In this document: positions 43,001 through 58,000 of the stretch, in pieces
How positions within the stretch are numbered: the stretch's first letter is position 1
How the letters are laid out: each line of letters starts with the position of its first letter
Assembly (NCBI GenBank): GCA_018697195.1
Contig: CM031858.1
Location: forward strand, 92,146,964 to 92,210,963
Length of the DNA: 64,000 bases
Direction of reading: 5' to 3'
Origin: Certhia americana
Lineage: Eukaryota > Chordata > Aves > Passeriformes > Certhiidae
Notes under the pieces: model-generated
Told to the model about the DNA's origin: nothing
The model's input: the letters and a program-made list of their open reading frames with translations, nothing else
Database searches by the model: none
Translations under genes and position numbers: made by a program

Positions 43001-46000
43001 TTGAAGAACAATGGTATACTTCTCATTTAGATCAATACTATTTTCTCCTATTTGTTCAAGTTTCATCAGAAATCCCAGCATCTGCTCAGTCTAAAAAGGA
43101 AAATGGAGCATTTATTTCAGAAGATAACAGTTAGGAAAGTCATTGTACATAAAGTATTTTATTAATTTAGAATATGCTATGTAAATTTGTAAGTTGTTTT
43201 CTAATATAGAAAAATCCTTCCTGATAAATTTATGAATTTTATTTCTGTATTTTGTCCCACACAGGACATACTTACTACTATATCACTTATCACTTCAGTT
43301 TGTTTTCACTGTTATCACTTCAGTTTGGGTTTTTTCTGACCCTCAAATCCCCACTCCTTTTTTTCAGCAAAGAATTGTGGTAGAACACCTACACCTTTAC
43401 CCACATTTCAATAACATTTCATATCTGATCAGGGCCTGAGCCAATGAACAATACTGACATTAAAGAAACAGGTGGCAGACATTATTCCATTACTCCTGCC
43501 AGTGAAACAGGAATAACTTAGAAATGCAACAGGAAACACCAGGATGAAGAAAGAAAATAAACTTCAAAATATAGAGCAATAAAATTGGTATGGAAAGATG
43601 GAACACACACTTGGCACCCAGTAAGAACGAACATTCCTTTACAGCACTTCTGCAAGAAACTTTTAGAACATTTGTAGTAGGTTTGATGTCCTTCAACATT
43701 ATCTCAGGCGCACCAGCACGGAACAGAACACTGGCAGCAAGGAAGGAGTTTAGTAGGAGCTATGGGTACTTGGCCCTTCTGAACACCAGAAGCAGGGGTT
43801 TGCATTTGTAACCTTACTTACAGTTAGGGTCTTCTCAAACCAGGAATCCACAAATTCCTGTATAGATCCATACAACATTGCAATTTGGTTCTTAAATTCA
43901 AGGTAATCTTTTTCAAACTAGAATAAAAGCAAAAGAAAAAAATCATATATAATGCTGCTTTAATTTTATTTAAAAAAATCTTGTCTTTTGTGAAGCTTTT
44001 GGGGAATCTGTTTTATCTACTTGGTGCATGTGTTCAGCACTGCGTTAGAACACCAACAACACCAGCAGCAAAGGCATTTACACTCTAAGCAAAGCAAACA
44101 AAACATATGCAGTGCTAGGTTAAATTATTAAAGCCTCATCTTCATGAACACAAAGGAGCACAGAAGAACACAGACAGGCCAAAGAAAACTCATAACCCCA
44201 TCAGAGAGAACATAGCACACTCACGAGCTACCTGCAGCCCTGCCACAGGCGAGTGCTCAGCTCACTGTCCAGGTACGAAGCTCGCCAAAGGCCAATAAAT
44301 GGCAGGCTCTCTAGAGCACCTTGCAGATTAATGTAGGTTGTTACCAAATTTGACAGCTCCTACAAGTAATTTGGGTATTTACCTGCAACATTTTTTTTCT
44401 TAAGAATCCAAAGTACTGAGTGCCTAACAAAAAGAGTTCAATGTAAACTTCTCTCAAAGAGAGCGCTGCACAAGGTTGGGAAGACAGTACATAATAGGTA
44501 TTGCTCCAAATATTTAGGTGTAGAGACGTCATGCCATTTTTTAACCCCTCCAAATTCCAGTGAGCAGTAAAAGCCCTCTTTGAGAAAGGAGCCACGAAGC
44601 AAGTATTAGAGAAACACAAGCCATCAAAGTCAGAAGAAAGCCAAAAGTACTCCCTACTTAAATGTCTAAAGGAAAGTTAATGACAGTGGCAAGCTTTAGT
44701 TCAGGAAGGCAGGAGAGTAAGTCAACCCTTCTAGAACTTCTACTGTGAGGCCACTGGCTCTGCAAAACAAGCAAGCTATAGCTCAAGAAAAGCAGCTCAT
44801 TTCCAGCATGTACAGGATTAAAACATGAGACTAGAGCATTTGAAAAACCACTTTAGTTTTTATCATTCTGTTCAGCACTGGGAGTGATATCATTCCCATC
44901 TCCCTCTAAAACATGCAATTATGTGCCTTTACACACTTTGCTACAATACTGTCATTACTATTATTTTTAATAATATTGAGTAACACTTATAATTAGACAA
45001 ACTGCATTTGGTGTGTTAATACACCTAAAATAGTTTTCAGGCTGCAGTTCAAAATATATGCATCTCAAAACAATCAAGCTTAGGAAAATTGGTTTATAGC
45101 ACTACCTATTACACAAAACCTAGTTACAAAAAGTTAACAAAAACATTTGAAGTAAAAAACAAATTTACCCTAACACTTTCAAATATTGGTATTATTGTTA
45201 CTGCAAAATAATATATGCATTTTATATTATTCAACATTCTTTGCATAACTCCAGTGAAAAGCACAGAATTAACAGAGTGATTGTCACACAAGTGTTGAAC
45301 GTAAATACCTCTTTTTTTCTGTGGTCCAGAACATCATACTGTTTGGATTTTGTATTTGCAGCAATGCTCTGGTATTGAGTACTGATCTTGTCCATGCCTT
45401 CTATTTTTATACGCTGGAGCTGTAAAAGGCTTTCCATAGTATTGCTCATATCTGAAATTTTCTCCAAACGTTTACAGAAGGTCTCAAATTTTCCAAATAT
45501 GTAGTTTTCACTAACAATAAAAAAACCCAAAAAAACCAAAACCCAGAGGGATTTCTGTGAAAATCTCTTTGCAACAGATTTTTATTTAACCCACATATGT
45601 TCTACCAGAGCTGCTATCAAGTTTCACACAAAAAAAATCATAATGCAATGATTACACATCAACAAAAGAAATTTTAAAGACCTGTACATAAAACAGAAAA
45701 TGCTTAATCCTTACATATGTCAATTAGATGCCTTTACCACATTTCACAGGGGTAACTCTTTCAGATAAGATATTTGCAGATGAGGAAAATGCACAATACC
45801 ATGATTTAAGTGCCAATACAGGTAAAACACTCCTTGGCATTGTGATAAAGAAACTAGCTCAAAGCTGACTGAATTACCTGAGAGTGTTTTCATTTATATT
45901 CATGATATAAATTTTTTAGGATTTCATACTATACATATATATTTGTATTCAATTAACAAATGCATAAATTGCCCTGAAGTCCCATTGGACATGTACTGAA

Positions 46001-49000
46001 TCAACAAGTGACTGGCAAAAAATGGTTTATTCCTGAATAGAAATTAAAACCCCACTCTGCAGGGTGATCTTCTGATTATAAAAAGTACTTCATTTTAATT
46101 GAATATTTTCTGTTAGCCAGCAGATATAATTACATCTCATTTATAAATTTTACTGATCAATATAATTCAATACTGAAGTGAATATTTACCTGACATCAAA
46201 CTTCCTGTCACGTGGATTTTCCTTTAGATCCTCCCTAATCTTCTGAAAGGATGCTTGGTACTTTTCTTTGAGGAAAATGCATTGTTGTATCCTCTTTAGC
46301 AATTCTTGCCTGAGGAAGAAAATACAGAAGACAGAGAATAATCCTAAGGTCTTCAAAAGAGTATCAATAAAAATAAAATATTTCAGTCAAATATGCAACT
46401 TTGCAAAATATGAACACAAAATTATACACTACATGAAAAACACTCAAAATATGATGTTTTTGAGTCGAATTTTTTTTTACTTGAACCTTCTTTCTAGATT
46501 GGATATTTTTTCTTGGGTTTTGTTGTCATCAATCCAAAGCTTGCTTGGCATAGTCCACAAAGGATGTGTTAGCCAGCTTAAAGCTGGCTACCGAATGCTT
46601 GCAGTTCGGCCATTTCTCATCTTTTGTACTGAATATTGCTGATAGGTTTTCCTTTGTTTGTTTCTTTGGTTTTTTCCTAAGCAGACAAGACTGGAGAAGT
46701 ATTTTTCCACACTAAAATAAAAATAAGGAGAGTCTTGTTTCTTTAAAAAGATATACCAGGAAGAACTTAGCTCCTAAGGACACAGATAATTACGTCTTAC
46801 ACACAGTTGTTCATCAACCCTGAGGTGAAATGAATGAAATACACAGATGAAAACAAGCCATAAGCCATTCACCCAGAGCTGTTCCTCCACTTTGGCTTTG
46901 TCTTTCATCTTCCAAAAGATTACTGGGAATTAAAATGGTGGTCAAATTTATTGGCTGAAATCATTAATTGGGACAAACTTTTTCTGGGGTAGCAGATTGA
47001 GTAAATGAGAAGAATGTCTCAAAAATAAATTCAGCTAGAAGAAACAAAAAAATGTATTCTACTTTTAATTACACTAACTATTTAGAATAAACATAACCAG
47101 TACTTAACTAACTACAGGTAATTTCTGAAAAATTTCCTTTATCTACACCAAAATACAGGAGCAATCAAAATTGTTTGATTTACTTTTATGTCTCCTAGCC
47201 TGTTACCTCAGTATCACTTTGACTCAGCTGGAATTTAAGCAGAGACATCCTGACTATCTGCTTTGATGAAGCTTGTAACACCTTTTCCTTTCCATGTCAG
47301 TACCCTCCATCTAACTCCAGTTAGGTTATTCCAAGAGACTATTCCAATTATTAATTTTCTAGTTGACAACTTCATGTGTCATGCTCATCTTAACATCTCT
47401 CTGTGTTTTCCCCCCTCTTTTTTTTGCATTAAAATAATTTCTAATAAATAACAGCCTTTATAGTATGTGTTCTTCCTTTGTTACCTGCACTTGTCATCCT
47501 TCAGATACACTTGTTCTGCCAGTGACATCAGCATTCACCAACCAATGAATAAGTTTAATACAAATACCTCTGTGCTTCCATTTATGCTGAGTGTAGCACT
47601 TGGACAAGTAGCCATAGAGCAGCTAACTCATCCCACCCCTGAAATGTCCCACAATACAACTGAGTTGTGATTTTGGTCCTCCTATATATTGTTCCCTTCC
47701 CCAAACTGACTTTCATGTCCAGTAACAGCAAAATATAAATCTTGGATTGAAGTTTGCCAGTCTGTCCTTGGAGCTTTTTTATGAAGTATTCCAGCTCCTA
47801 GTTCCAATTTCTTAACTGTGTTTTGGTCTTCAAAAATCCATGTGGACACTATATCAAGGGTTATATACTAGTATATATTACACAGTTTCCAATAACAAGT
47901 TTTTTTCAAAACACATAGTAAATTTGGTTTTGCAGAGTACTTAATTCCACACAGAATTAGTAGCTACCAGCTTAAAATTAACATAGGAATCAGTGACTAG
48001 TAGGAGGACAAAGGGCTACTTAAATTTACTTATTAATAATCTTGATAATTAATCTGTAATTTTACTTCTAATGTCAACAACAGAAGATGAAATTATTAAA
48101 ATTCTGTCACCTGTCCAGGTCCCAGATTTTTGAAACACCTTCACATAGATAGGTCTTGCATGTGTTAATCATTTGATTGGTGATTTTAAGAAACAGGGAT
48201 GTCATGTGCTCTGACGTGTTGTAGTACGGTGATGTACAGTAGATCATACGGATAGTGTTCATTAAACTGGAAATGTGTTCCATCACTGTTACCTATAACA
48301 ACAAAAAAAAATGGGAAGGACACAAATCAGAATTTCCTGAAATTTAACCCAATGAAAAGCGTGACAGCTCTGTGAATATGCTTATCAGTGGACAAACATC
48401 TTTTTGTGTTTCTGTCATTATGAAATGGACCATCCAACTCACTTGCGGGGACCTATCACACTTTACCAAGACAAAAAGCATGGGGAAAAAAACAATGAAT
48501 AATTGAATAAATGAATAGGTCTTTTATAGACTGGGATTTTCCACAGGAAAATCTCTGCTTGGCCATGGCCTCCAGTACAAGGAGGTGCTGTAACTTGCTT
48601 TGCAGAGGAACAGAATGACCTAGGAAAAGAGGTCATACACTGCTGGAAAAGAGTTGGATTTCTGTATGAAAGACAACAAGAAAGTTGGCCTTTGCTCATT
48701 TTGCCTAGATCTGTATAGAAGAGAAATCCAGAAGGGGGAGGTAAGGCAACAATAATTTCACTTTTACTGGACACTGAACTACAGAGTTTTCTGACCCACA
48801 GAAATATTTTGGAGAAATGCATGCAAGCCAGATACTCTGAGAACCCAGAACAAGAGACTGGTCTAGAAAAGGATAAAAAAGTATGGTATCTAAAAATCAA
48901 GTCCAATATGGCAGAACAGTGAATATTTGCAGAAGAAGTGCAGTGTAAAATAGCAGAATGGATTCAAAAGAAACCAAGCTTTGAAAATATTATTTAGAAA

Positions 49001-52000
49001 AATTGCTACCAGCTGGATTATGTGTAAATGTTCCGAGCTATGCAAGCTTTGTCTAGTGTCTGTATAGTTAAAATTCATGTTCTCACTTAAAAAAATTAAC
49101 TCTGAGACCCATATGGTTATGAAAATAAGTTTTATCAACCAGGATGACAGTGCTACCTACAAGAGAAACAGTTTTAGCCTGTAAAATAAGTGTAAAATGA
49201 CCAATTTCAGCTTGACCCAATGTTTAAGATCATTTTATGGCTTCTGCAATAAATCAGAAGTAATTCCTATACAAAGCATGCAGACAGAGGAGCTGCCAAA
49301 TGTGAGACCCAAGCTCAGAAAGGCAATTTAGCTCATTATTGGGTTAAGAAAAACACGATCTGATGCTTAGTTTTTTCATACCCTTCAATTATCTTCTGGA
49401 ATGATAACTACTTCAAAAAACAAAGGTATTATTATCTCTGGTTAATTCAAAATCAGTAAGATCAATTCACCAATGTCAAAGGAGTTAAGCTGTCCACTAA
49501 TAATTAAATAAAAGAGTTAAATATTAAAAGGAAAAATAGCTTTTTTAGAGCAACAAAAACCCTTCCTTTCTTTTCTGAATTTCACACCAAGTGTCTTTAG
49601 AGTACTTACAGGTGAAGCATTGACAAGTGGACCAAAAAATTTATCCAACGTATATAAATATCTCACGTTGTCTTTAGCTTCATTGGCAGCAATTGTTATA
49701 CTACCATCCTGAAGGGATAAGAAAAAAAAGAAAGGAATAGAATTATTACTGTGAAAATTTTCTGAACAGGTTCTTTCTCTTTTACAACGCTCAAGGCTAT
49801 GATTAAATCTTGCAAACACTTCCTCACAGAAGTGCTTTCAAATACGCTCTTTATTTTTCACATAAGAAATAACTGCTTTTACATGCAAAAATTGGTAAGA
49901 CCTTCCAAGGCCAGCAACATTTTGGGTGTGGTTTAAAGGAAGTCCTTAGACCTCCAAAGCTATTTCCTCCTCATGGATCCAACTTAGATTTTAGAATGGT
50001 TTCAGCAGAGGACCCGTTCTACAGAACCTAGACAAGATCCCTGAAATGTTACCAGGGTGCTTCCCAAAATTGTTTGATAAACACTTGCTAGGAAAAATGA
50101 GTACACAACTAATGCCTGCATATATTTATGTTCATGTCAGGTGAACTATGCACTACTCAGGGGGCTAGTTCATAGGAAGAAAGATATATAGTTCATCATC
50201 CTTGGCTTGTACTGGCGCTGTACAGACACTTATATCCAAATTTCATTTATCATAATAGTCTGCAAATATGGTAATCACAAAATCAAAAACTTTTCCTGGT
50301 CTATTCTTAAAACAGTAGAATATTTTCTTAAGCAATAGAAAACCTACATTCTGGGAGATGGGGGCCTCATTGACTGTATATAATCTACAGTTTATTTTCT
50401 AGCTTGCCCACAATTCTGCCTAGTAAGTTCACATTACAGATATCCACTAATATGAAGTAGCAGTTATGCCACTAATAGTCAACTCTCAACAATTCTAAAA
50501 GCATTATGATAAACTTTCAGAGTTCAACATTTGTCCTGCACAGGGTTAGGCTTGTCAGAGACAGGAAAATGTTGTTTTGCTTCGCTGTTTTACTTTCACA
50601 CAACCCTTCCACCTATAATATCCACAAAAGACACATTAAGAAAGCACTGACTTCTTTTCAAGGTATCTGTTTAATTTCAGAATCATTGATGCTGTATGTT
50701 CCAACAAATGGGTAATAAACCACAGTGTAAAACCAACAAAAACACTAAGTTATTTTTATTTTTAGCATTGTATTCAGTTCTGTATATATTACGAATACAG
50801 TACTATAATAACTAAAAATTCTAATTAGAAAAGTAGAAATTACCAGTTCCTTCCACTGTTTTAACGTCTTTGATCTTGCTGCTTGAAGAACACTTATAAT
50901 TTTCTTTACTCTTGAACTCTTGATCTCATCTAAAAGGCTTTGAAGAAAGAAATATATTTAATACTCTCTCTCTGGAATAAAAATTTACACTTATTTTTAA
51001 AAAATACTGTGGTTTTTTTTAAGACTCTGTGAGAAATAATGCAGGGATTTCACCTGTTAAATGATGACATTCTTGACTTCCAGTGTTCCAGCTCTGCAGA
51101 TGGACCAACATCATCAGCTTCTCTTCTAATTTGTTCACTCTCCACTAAAACTTGTCTAATCTGTTTAGTCCAAATCATGACCACTTCTTCAAGTTTCTCA
51201 GTGACCTCTGTGTTAGTGCCTTCAAAACCATAGACATGGACAGTTTTATAAGCACCAAGTAATAAATACAGATTTAAACTACAGAAGTGAAGTGTTCTTG
51301 CCAAACATAATCTGAGACTACGTAAGCTCTGCATGTTTGAATCACCAACCAGCAGGAAAAAAGACTGTAACAACGGTTAAGATGCATACATATAATACTT
51401 GTGTCCACCTACTCTTTTACTATTGCATAGCCTTTACAACGGAAACAGAAACACAGTTAGAAATACAGTGAGTTCATAAGAAATGCTAGAAAGCTATTGT
51501 TGAAAAAGACATAACTACTCTTTTTCTTACAAAAACATAAATGTGAATAAGTTGGTTTTTTATATGTACAGGTGTTTTTATTCACAGAGTCAGACAACAT
51601 TGGATTGGAGTTTCCCAGTATCAAAGAAAGTGAATAGTACACACACTAGTATATGGATTCACTCAGCACTTGGCCAGTAAAATAGGAGGTATTCAGTCAA
51701 CTGTTTGCATGATATATCAAGCAACCACCTAATTCTTTAAGATGTATGAACTAAAGTAGGGGCAAATCATTGATGGTCCTATAATTAAACATCATAAACC
51801 TGGTAAGAGTGAGTAGAAAAATGTATACAGCTCAGGGAAGATGAATTAATTTTTCAAAGTAGATTTTTATTTAAACATTTATTTTACAAATAGCATCATT
51901 GTGTTTGCTTTGGTGTAGGAATTACTCACCTGCAGTAATGTAATCAGATGGGTTCTGTAAGTTTCTGACATAAATATCAATATCCACTTTTGTGAGCTGA

Positions 52001-55000
52001 ATTTTATCTTCTATATTCTGTCTAGATGAGGACAAAGTACTCACAAACTTATCCACTGCATATAGAAACTCTTGTATCTGGCTGTTCTTCAAGCCTTCTT
52101 TCACAGCTCCCCAGTTCTGATTATTTTATGATTTATGCAAAAACCAAGAAAGTAAGGGTCATTCTTCCTTTTGTTTTTTGACCACAGAAGGTATTTTTCA
52201 TTAGAAAAGTATTTCCTATTCATGGCAGTATATAAATATTTATCAACATGCCCTTTCAAATATATACTCATATCCTTTAAAGTATGCATTGATTTAATGA
52301 TTCTGTTAGACAAGAAGAGACAAAGAAGTAACAGGCTCCAAGAAATAAGTCTCTGACTTGACTCTGACTTGACTCTGAAGTCATCTGTCACCTCTTTCAC
52401 ACTTGATTGTACTTTGTTTAGCTTTATTTTTCTCCTTCTGAACAGAGAAAACAGACTCTAATGTCCCTTTCTGCTCCTGGGGAGAGAAAATAACAGTGTA
52501 TGGTAACAGCACACACCATCATTCTCAGCAGACAGTGAGCTTCTTTGTGCCACCTCTGAACATGTGCTTCCAGAGGCAACTGAACAAACTGATGCTTTAT
52601 GAGTACCACAGAATAAGGACAACTCAAAGAGGCTGGATATTCTGGACACAACACTATTCTTGCACACTCCAGAATAAACTCATGTGCTGCCAGAAGGACT
52701 TAACATTTCTTTCCAGGTTTAATCTAGTTTTCATAAAGTCATCACAGCTTTACCTTGGTAGGGTTGCTGTGTTATATTCTCCTTTGTCGTAATAATTTAA
52801 GCTGGCACTATGGTTTGAAAATAAATAGTAGCTACATGAATTTCAAAAATTTGTATACATACCAATTGCATAACTCTCATCAAAGCCTATATTAGACTTT
52901 TATCTATTTTTATCCTCTGTTCTAGGTCCAACAGATGCACAAACAGAACTGCAGCAGCAACATGCCTTGCTTCCACATATTCTTGAGAAAAAAAGACAGA
53001 TTGTTTGATTACCTGTTGGGATTTAAGTGCTGGTATCATGATGTGGGACAAGAAGAATTCCAGGCCCTGAAGGATATTTCCATTAGTACAATCAAACATG
53101 CCGAAATTCACCTCCTTTGGTAAGAAACAAAAATTAGCACAATGCATGGTGACTTCTGCAGCATTACACTCTTTGAAATTTAGATACATGGCAGACACAT
53201 TCGCAGTCCATAACTACATAACATGAGTATCTCTGAAAGTCAGAAAAGGCTGTTACAGTACTTTTTTATACACAACAAACTATGAGAGGCTGGAAAACCT
53301 CATGTTAGTTTCAAGAATTATCTTTATTCTAAAAGTCTGAAAGATACTGTTTAAGTGCAGCATTTCAATAATTTAGGCTCATTACTTCAAATAAAATCTC
53401 CCAGTTTAGGTCTTTATTCCCCATTGTCATTAAAATTTATATTTTAATGACTAATTATTAATGATTTTTATTAATTAAAAACTTGGGGTTTAATAAGACT
53501 GCAGCAGCTAACTTATAAATCATTGGAATTTTACTTTTTCAAAAATACTTACTCTTATGAAAAAGAACTTCTGTTAATCATACAACTAGACATTTTCATG
53601 AAAGCATTCCCTAATTTTTTCTGACACCGGTTGCATGAATAAAAGTCTGAGAAAATATGAGTATGTGAATACTGCATGATTTTGCTCTGACCTGAGAGAC
53701 ATTTGATGCAGTTATAACTTCTTCTGATGCTCTTAGGAAAAATGCACAAGTTCCTGAAAAGTCCTGTAATAGGACCAAATGCATACAGTTAAAAAGAATA
53801 CATGTATACAGTAAAATTAATTTACTTAAAAATTTACCTGCCCTAAAAATGTGCTGAAAACAAAAAAAAATGAAAAAATCTATTACTCAAAAAGACAGTG
53901 AAACTGTTTGCAGGATATTTGAAATTCTGTCCTTCCCAAATCAAATACTGTTTTTTCCCTGTCTGACACAAGAATGTCAAAAACACTCTTTTGGACAGAC
54001 TGGTTCAGTGTTTTACCTCTACTAAGAAAATATAATTCAGGGAGAGCTTGTGATCTAGGCTATTTCCTGTTATTATACTTGAATGATACTTATTTTATCT
54101 ATTTATCCATTAAACCTAATAACAAACCTAATAACAACTCAACTGCAACAAATCTGAAAAGCCATTCTAGTTGGTCCAACTGGCAGAGGAATGAACCTCA
54201 CTTTTCCCTTGAAAACAAGAAAGATTTCTTCTGCTATGCCTTTTCTGGCATTACAGTGTTAACGTAAGCTCCTTGGGGCTGACAAGAAACAACAAAGATA
54301 ACAACAAAAATGAAAACCAAAGCATCACCAGGCCTTATTCAAAGATCATTGTATACGAAGACCCAATTTCCCCCAAAAGAGATGATAAAAATCAAAATTA
54401 ATCAAAAATCTTAATGATGACTGAATATGCTGATGACTAAGGCTTAGATATTAGAGGGGAGGTTATTATAAGAATCTGAATGAAAAATCAAATGAATGAA
54501 AGAAAGGATTTATGAAGAGTATTTTTTGAGTACTGTGCAGTATAATTATATGAAAGGGCATAGAAAACCACTGAAAAACTGCACATTTAAACTGGAAGTA
54601 CACTGGAAAATACTTAACATGCAGTCATTAAACAAATGTTAGGATCTGCAATTTTTTTAACATGTATTTATCTGGCCTGCCCTCCTCTCAGATAGTGAAA
54701 TCACTACTTCTTTACTGACGAAGGCCAACCTCAGCTCAAGAAATGCTGGGAGAGCCTGCATTATGAGAATAGAGACTAAGTACTTAAATGTCTATCCAAG
54801 AACTAAAAAAAATTGTATAACACTGCAGAACTGTTATGCTTTTTCAATACTTATTTTTTAAATGTCATTGAATTAATTTTTTCAACCATACCTCAGTGGA
54901 ACCCATGGTAATAAATAACTTCTTCTGAGGCAAATTGTTTGTTGACCCATCTGGTCTCAATGATGCATTCGACTTTGACTAGCAATTAAATTATAAATAA

Positions 55001-58000
55001 GAGGTTAATAAAATAAAGGCTTTATCATACAAATACTTCATCCGTTTGAATATGTGAATTATAACTAAGGCCATTCTGATTCAGTTTGTAATTCCCAGAC
55101 AGAACTCATGAGGTTTGCATTCTCTGGAGAATAAGCTTTGCCTGAATCCCACTAAAGTTTCACAGTCCCATTCTTTCAGAAAAAAAAAAAAAAAGAAGAA
55201 AAAAAAAAAAAAAAAAGAAGAAAAAAAAAAAAAAGAAAAAAGAAAAGAAACCAAAACAAACAAGAAGGGGGAAAAGTCTCAGAAAAGATAATAAAATTAA
55301 ATCTGATAAGTGATTCCTAGTGAAACTTCCTCTATGGAAACAAACAATGTCTCACAGAAAGAATCATGTGCTTGGTCTGCAAAGCCATAATTTAACTGTG
55401 AATAGGACTCACAAGTAATTCCATCAGCTAGATCCTGCCAACAATGCAAAGAAATTTAGCTTTCTGCCCATTTCTTTAACCAGACATCACAAAAAATCTT
55501 TCTCTCCTAGAAGCCTTGCTGCCACTGGTCCCTCTCCACTGAGATGTATCTTTAACCTCTTCTCTTTGAAGTAACAAGAAAGCTTAAATCTAATAAAGAC
55601 CTGCTTTCTTCTAATTCTCTGTCATGTATTTTGGAAAATAATCTGTTGAAACTTGGAAGAATGTGGCAAAAAATAATGTGGGAGAAGCCTGGAGGTAAAT
55701 TTCTCTTTAAAGCTGAGGAGAGCCTGCTTCCTAGAAAGTGAAGTGTTCAGTTCCTAAACACGTGATGTGTGATACACAGGGGTGGCTCCTCACTTCCACC
55801 CCAAATCAGCATCTGCTGACCTCATACATGCAGTTTCAAGGGAACATCAGGCACCTAAGATGGTGAAAAAGAGAGATGAAGAGATGAGGAGCAGCAAAGA
55901 AAGGGCGTTTGATAAATTTTGGTAAGGACATGCCTACTAGTCAGGCCAATAATCTCCCCTGCTCAGTATTTTGTCTCCAAGAACAACAGGGCAAGCACAT
56001 CTAATATTGCCCTTAAGAAAACTCTAATTCTTCAATGTGCTTGAAAACAGATTGTTGACAGAACAGTTAAATTAATGAGACCTCTTCACTCATCAGAATG
56101 TGGTGGTAAATTACAGAAATAGCATTCATACTTTCCATCAGAAACATTTTTATGCTATGCTGCTTCTGACACAGAACTCTCATAAATTAATTTTTTTATG
56201 GTTAAAAGGGTCAAAATAAAACAAAATTAAATGCAGCAATGAAATGTTTCATTTAACCCAGGCTGGGCATTTATTTCTGATTTGTCAGTTAAGGAAAACA
56301 TTGTCAAGATTTTTTGTTTCATCTTGATTTAAGTCAGAAAACAAGACATTTATACCAGAAATGTGTATGCCTAGTCCCAGTGAAATGAAAACCTGATTAA
56401 ACTGTTTTGACAGCAGCGCTCAGTCTGTGCTTTGCAAAGTCTCTAAGCAATCCCAGTAACACTCAAAAGTTCTTTTAATTTATCTAGGTTATAATGATTC
56501 TGTAATTCATTCTGCATTTAACTGATGGTCAAGAATTATCAATCAGTTTTTCTCCTCAACGAGCCCAAAATACCGCCACAGGGTGAATTAGCTCTCCGTA
56601 CCATGGCCCCTCACTGGCATAATTTGAAAGGACTGATGAAGGACTTCTGCAGTTCTGTTAGACAATGCCAAGGTCACTTGGCACTTTCTCATATCACACA
56701 CTCAGTGGAAGCTGAACTAATTATTTCGCTCTTTATGCAGAGGCTTCTCTCTCTCAAAGGGAGAAAAATACAGCTTGGGGACTGCAACTGCCTTATTTCT
56801 AGTCACAGTTTTCCAAGCTTATTTTCTGCAGAATGAGACAGACCTGAACATGATGCCACCTTAATTTAGAAAGAAATTGCATCATTTTTCACTCTCTTGA
56901 ATGAGTTCTTTGTCCATGGTGGAGTTGGTACAGTTCAAACCAAATGAAAATAAACTGGTTCTTACACAGACATCTCCTTCATTCCTATAGTACTTATGCT
57001 ACCTAATCCAGTATTTTAAACTCTGAATACCATAAACACTTTGTTTCAATTTTCTCTATCACTCTAGAAATCTGGATTTTTACTCTATTTGACCATTTTA
57101 AAGTTTTATTTTGTGAAGAGAAGAACAGCATCAAACTATGCCACAAGGCATCCTCCAATTTCCACGTTAGCCAAGATGGAAGTATTTAAACAGTGAGATC
57201 CAAGTTCTTTCCACACTGGCATAAATAGCAAAAAAAAAAAATCCATTAAGACTTTTTGAATTTTGCAACAGTCATGTGATTTATTTTTTTAAAAATGCAA
57301 ATTTGCTTTTGCAGAAGTGATAAAGGAAACATACCTGCAATACTTCTTGGTAAAAGAAGAGTAATTTTTTAAGTCCACCAGGGGCAAAGAATTGTTCTAT
57401 TAGTTGAAACTAAAAAAAAAAAAAAAAAACAAAACCAAAAAACAAAAACCAGAATTGTAGTTAATTGTGAGACAGTTTCAAAACACTGAAAATTTTGGAA
57501 ATATTTCTTGTAATAACAATTCAATTAATATTTACCTTGTCATCAGAAATAATAGTCTCCTCCACTTGTTGCTCACTCAAGTCTATCCCATCTGCTAATC
57601 TTGATATCAAATACCTGTGTCTTCCATCTATCTGAGCTCTTCTCTCCTCTTTGGTTATTTTGGCTTGCTTGGCTAGTTCTTTTCTGCTTTCACTGGAAAG
57701 TACTATAGTTTTCTTAACAGTGGACTATAAAATAGAAGTTTGTTATAGAGAGATTATTTTTCCTCATTTAAGGTTTGTATTTTATTGTTGAATTTTAAGC
57801 TGATTTCATAAACTATGTCAAGCAGGAACATGAGAAAATTACATGTAAGGAATGTACAAGGAAAAGAACAGTAATAATTAGATTGCTAGGCCTGAATTAT
57901 TTCTCAGTATAAAGCTGCTATGAAAACTACATATCTGAAACTGCAGGATCCCAGAAGCAAATGTGGATCCATGCTAAGGTCACAGTACAAACTTAGCCCT

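Larger units (their letters stand above)
46310..50843 (-). other. Introns between exons 10 and 13
   Basis: Three introns (46310-48110, 48293-49609, 49709-50843). AT-rich with no recognised repeat. A 147-codon minus-strand open frame at 48463-48906 has no supporting signal. Confidence 0.75.
53764..57334 (-). other. Introns around exon 5
   Basis: 53764-54891 has nothing recognised. 54979-57334 has the A-rich tract near 55.2 kb and a 103-codon plus-strand open frame (56525-56836) without similarity or start support. Confidence 0.75.

Noticed and set aside
48463..48906. 147-codon minus-strand open frame in an intron
   Set aside because: No similarity to dynein or any family I know. Adjacent exons 11 and 12 join in phase without it.
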